The notes below the pieces were generated by a model. It was not told the origin of the DNA. It saw only the letters and a program-made list of their open reading frames with translations, and did no database searches. Positions 61,127-64,000 of a DNA stretch of 64,000 nt are shown in pieces. The stretch comes from Allobosea sp. Its GTDB lineage: Bacteria; Pseudomonadota; Alphaproteobacteria; Rhizobiales; Kaistiaceae. The stretch is taken from contig JAFKFV010000014.1 in the NCBI GenBank assembly GCA_017307955.1, positions 215,895 to 279,894 of the forward strand, written 5' to 3'. Each line of letters starts with the position of its first letter. Within the stretch, counting starts at the first letter, position 1. The translations under genes and the position numbers were made by a program.

Positions 61127-62182
61127 TCAGCGCTTCATGTAGGAGCTGATCAGGCTGAGCTCCGGCGGGCCCAGGCGGTCGGCGGCGCTCGCCAGCTGAT
61201 GCCAATAGGGGTAGATCAGCCGCTGCAGGCTGACGGCATCGAGCTTTGCGCGCTCCTCCTCGGTCAACTTCAGTTCAGCTGCGCCGAGATTGCGCGTTAG
61301 CTGATGCTCGTGGCGGGCGCCGATGATGACCGAGGTGACGCCCGGCCGGCCGAGCAGCCAGGCGAGGGCGACTTCAGCCGGCGTGGATCCGCGGCCTTCG
61401 GCGATTTCGACAAGTACCTCGATCGTATCGTAGAGGCGGTTCTCGTCGGCAAGCGGCGGCTCGTGCCAGTCATTCAAGTGACGGCCGCCTTCCTCCGGCG
61501 CCTTGCCGCGGCGATATTTGCCCGAGAGAAGGCCGCCGGCGAGCGGGCTCCAGACGAGGACGCCGAGACCCTGGTCGAGCGTCACCGGGATCAGCTCATA
61601 TTCGGCATCGCGCGATTCGAGCGAATAGTAGATTTGCTGGCTGACCAGCGGCACGAAGCGGTTGGCGCGGGCGATCTCCATCGCCTTCATCAGCTGCCAG
61701 CCGGAGAAATTGGACGCGCCGACATAGCGCACCTTGCCCGAGCGCACGAGCGTATCGAGCGCCTCCATGGTCTCCTCGAGCGGCGTCTGCCCGTCCCATT
61801 CATGCAGCTGGTAGAGGTCGATCGTCTCGACCTGCAGCCGCTTCAGGCTCGCTTCGGCCTGGCTGACGATGTGACGACGCGACAGCCCTTCGCCATTCGG
61901 GCCGTCGCCCATGCGGAAGCGCACCTTGGTCGCGATGACGAGGTCGTCACTGCGCCCCTTGATCACCTCGCCGAGAATCTCTTCCGAGCGGCCGTTCGAA
62001 TAGGCGTTCGAGGTGTCGATCAGGTTGATGCCGGCATCGATGCAGATATCGAGCAGCCGGCGCGCCTCGGCCGTGTCCGTTGCGCCCCATTTGGCGAGAC
62101 CGCCGACGCCGCCGAAGGTCGCGGTGCCGAAGGAAAGCGTCGAGACCTTGAGGCCCGAGCGACCGAGAAGCCGATAGTCCAT
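61127..62182 (-). CDS. Aldo/keto reductase
   Basis: A 351-residue NADPH-dependent oxidoreductase of the YajO/Tas-like group. The catalytic tetrad residues appear in FIDTSNAYSNGRSEEI-like NLIDTSNAYSNGRSEEILGE (Asp/Tyr), VIATKVRFRMG (Lys) and DLYQLHEWDGQTPL (His). The NADP-binding end includes GVTSVIIGARHEHQL. The substrate is unknown. It is transcribed ahead of the Pta-like gene, so the two may act in one acyl or aldehyde route. Confidence 0.92.
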   Translation of the reverse strand: MDYRLLGRSGLKVSTLSFGTATFGGVGGLAKWGATDTAEARRLLDICIDAGINLIDTSNAYSNGRSEEILGEVIKGRSDDLVIATKVRFRMGDGPNGEGLSRRHIVSQAEASLKRLQVETIDLYQLHEWDGQTPLEETMEALDTLVRSGKVRYVGASNFSGWQLMKAMEIARANRFVPLVSQQIYYSLESRDAEYELIPVTLDQGLGVLVWSPLAGGLLSGKYRRGKAPEEGGRHLNDWHEPPLADENRLYDTIEVLVEIAEGRGSTPAEVALAWLLGRPGVTSVIIGARHEHQLTRNLGAAELKLTEEERAKLDAVSLQRLIYPYWHQLASAADRLGPPELSLISSYMKR

Positions 62183-62484
62183 GGATGCGTTTCCTCTCCA
62201 TTCCGCATTGACAGGCCCGGCGCCGCGACGAGGCCGCGGGCGCGGCCGGGACGCTGCGTCTCCTTGATAAGGGACGCGCGATGCTGCGTGGCGCTGGGCG
62301 TGTGATCCGGTCCTTGGGCCGGCGAAGGGACGCTAGCGCAGATTACCGTCAAGATCGAGGCTTCAAAGGGGAGGGGCGGATCGCCTCCGCGCCGCCCGCT
62401 CTTCGCAAAGGCCAAGAATCCGCGCAATCTCGCGAAGACCCGGCGAAGTGCCGGCATCGCGATCATTCGGGCAGGCGAGGGGAT
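62183..62484. other. Intergenic region between the aldo/keto reductase and deaminase genes
   Basis: About 300 bases between two divergent genes. I see no convincing ORF, hairpin or promoter hexamer pair. Both genes must find their promoters here, but the positions are not clear from sequence. Confidence 0.5.
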
Positions 62485-62994
62485 ATGACGGGGACCACGG
62501 AAACCAGCGGAGCCGGACTGCCGGAGCTCGATCACGCGCATTACCTCCGCCTCGCCTTCAAGGTCGCCGAAACGGCAAAGGCTTCCGGCCAGCATCCGTT
62601 CGGCGCGATCCTGGTCGGCGGCGATGGCGCCGTGCTCATGGAGCAGGCGAACGGCTACATGCCCGACCGCGATATGACGGGGCATGCCGAGCGGCTCATC
62701 GCGACGCGCGCCGGCATCGCCTATGGCCCGCGCTTCCTGGCCTCGGCGACGCTCTACACATCGGCCGAGCCCTGCGCGATGTGCGCCGGTGCCGCCTATT
62801 GGGTGGGGATCGGGCGCGTCGTCTATGGCCTGAGCGAGAAACGCATGAAGGGCCTGACCGGAAATCACCCGGAAAACCCCACCCTGGATCTCCCTTGCGA
62901 GGTCGTGCTCGCCGCGGGACAGCGCAAGGTCGAGGTCGTCGGACCTCTTCTCGAAGACGAGGCGGCTGCTCAGCATGAGGGGGTCTGGGGATAA
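62485..62994 (+). CDS. Nucleoside deaminase (guanine/cytidine deaminase-like)
   Basis: A 169-residue zinc deaminase. The active site is His67 and Glu69 in TGHAERLIATR plus Cys97 and Cys100 in EPCAMCAGAAY. The HAE signature is the common form of guanine deaminases and tRNA adenosine deaminase relatives; substrate is not assigned. ATG 62485 has GAGGGG 4 bases upstream. A DnaA-like box overlaps its last codons, and the rRNA promoter region follows. Confidence 0.9.
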   Translation: MTGTTETSGAGLPELDHAHYLRLAFKVAETAKASGQHPFGAILVGGDGAVLMEQANGYMPDRDMTGHAERLIATRAGIAYGPRFLASATLYTSAEPCAMCAGAAYWVGIGRVVYGLSEKRMKGLTGNHPENPTLDLPCEVVLAAGQRKVEVVGPLLEDEAAAQHEGVWG

Positions 62995-63072
62995 GTCCCG
63001 CCGGCGAGGGCGCCCGAAAGCGGCCGATTTCCCGACCGTTTCGGGCCGGCGAGTGGCCTCGGTGCCCATCCC

Positions 63073-63081
63073 TTATCCACA
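63073..63081 (+). promoter_or_regulatory. Perfect DnaA box upstream of the rRNA operon
   Basis: TTATCCACA equals the strict DnaA consensus. A second, one-mismatch version (TTATCCCCA on the - strand) lies at 62986-62994. In GC-rich DNA a perfect 9-mer is uncommon, but two sites do not make an origin. Confidence 0.45.
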
Positions 63082-63128
63082 GGGCGCCTGCGAAACCGGC
63101 AAAATGTTCGAGGGGCCATTTTCGGCCG

Positions 63129-63157
63129 TTGACATCCGGGGAGCCATTCCGTACATA
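63129..63157 (+). promoter_or_regulatory. Candidate rrn promoter P1
   Basis: TTGACA (63129-63134) is a perfect -35 element and TACATA (63152-63157) lies 17 bases downstream. The implied rRNA leader is about 415 bases. Confidence 0.5.
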
Positions 63158-63233
63158 ACGGCCATCGACGCCGCGGTTGACGCAGTTGACCGCGAGCGAA
63201 AAACTCGTCTCTGAGTTTTGGATGTTTTGGGGC

Positions 63234-63261
63234 TTGACTGGTTGCCGCGAGGTGATTAGAG
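63234..63261 (+). promoter_or_regulatory. Candidate rrn promoter P2
   Basis: TTGACT (63234-63239) is followed by TTAGAG (63256-63261) at 16 bases spacing. The -10 is weak; the site is plausible as a second rRNA promoter. Confidence 0.4.
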
Positions 63262-63578
63262 AGAGCGCCGCGCCGGCCGGAAGGTTGGCGGAGATGACGT
63301 CGGTGTGGGCGAGCCGGCGACGGCGGCCTCTGGGATGCGACGGTTCGGACCGTCTGTTGTTTGACAAGTTGATAGGAAGAAAGAGAAACGTAGGCGGCGC
63401 TGTCCTTGCGGATGCGTTTGGGGCCGAAAGGCCTGAAGCGTGTCGGAGATTAACGGCGGCACTACGTTCTTTCTAAGCTCGCTAGTTGTTAGATCGTCAG
63501 CGATGACGGTTTGATGACGCGTGCTTGGGACTCGTCAATAGACGTTAACGCAGTGACCAGCCGGTTCAAGGTCTCATT

Positions 63579-64000
<422 letters not shown>

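Larger units (their letters stand above)
62995..63578. other. Promoter and leader region of the rRNA operon
   Basis: About 580 bases without a gene before 16S. It holds a DnaA-box-like TTATCCACA at 63073-63081, candidate promoters at 63129-63157 and 63234-63261, further TTGAC hexamers at 63177, 63186 and 63361, and the purine-rich leader motif GAAGAAAGAGAAACGT (63376-63391) typical of Hyphomicrobiales rrn leaders. The final part should contribute to the 16S processing stem, whose partner lies outside the window. Confidence 0.7.

Overview
The window is about 64 kb of GC-rich DNA from an alphaproteobacterium, most likely of the order Hyphomicrobiales (Rhizobiales). The signs are the small SRP RNA directly upstream of dnaX-ybaB-recR, the tandem yejA paralogues in the yej operon, the cycM-kdsB-pheA and rmuC/def-fmt-truA neighbourhoods, a DnaX that lacks most zinc-site cysteines, and an alphaproteobacterial 16S rRNA 5' end. 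A Kaistia-like or related genus is possible, but that is a guess. It is ordinary chromosome: no phage, insertion sequence, integrase or CRISPR array was seen.

Layout. 1-12.8 kb is a complete Flp/Tad pilus locus. Three Flp pilin genes (two encode the same protein) are followed by cpaA, cpaB, cpaC, cpaD, cpaE, cpaF, tadB and tadC on the + strand. Two TadE-like pseudopilins and a small protein resembling the CpaC N-terminal domain lie on the - strand at the left edge, and the tadD lipoprotein lies on the - strand at the right edge. TTAACCAT motifs, which resemble CtrA half-sites, sit before cpaB and before tadD. 12.9-16.2 kb holds an M17 aminopeptidase, a MarR regulator, an NlpC/P60 hydrolase and a GrpB protein. 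16.2-25.3 kb is the peptide ABC transporter operon yejA-yejA-yejB-yejE-yejF (- strand), tailed by a 2-hydroxyacid dehydrogenase and a DUF3592 protein. 25.5-30 kb holds a membrane-anchored cytochrome c, kdsB, pheA, a GT25 glycosyltransferase and nudC. 30-41 kb is housekeeping: SRP RNA, dnaX, ybaB, recR, rmuC, def, fmt, truA, dapE, hemN.

43.3-48.5 kb is a respiratory cluster: a CopD/HemJ-like membrane protein, a DUF2231 protein, oxidase subunit II, a fused subunit I+III, a small three-helix protein and CtaG. It is the most unusual part of the window. Subunit II lacks the CuA ligands, as in quinol oxidases, yet subunit I lacks most of the quinol-site residues known from cytochrome bo3 and has Gln where the K-channel Lys normally lies. 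The electron donor therefore cannot be assigned from sequence, and the 5' end of subunit II looks disrupted or misplaced.

48.5-64 kb carries tRNA-Arg(ACG), an orphan histidine kinase, the conserved rpmH-rnpA-yidC-engB-argB block, dapD, several metabolic genes, a nucleoside deaminase, and the promoter/leader and first 422 bases of a 16S rRNA gene that runs off the right edge. Functional assignments rest on motifs and family resemblance read by eye; no database search was possible.
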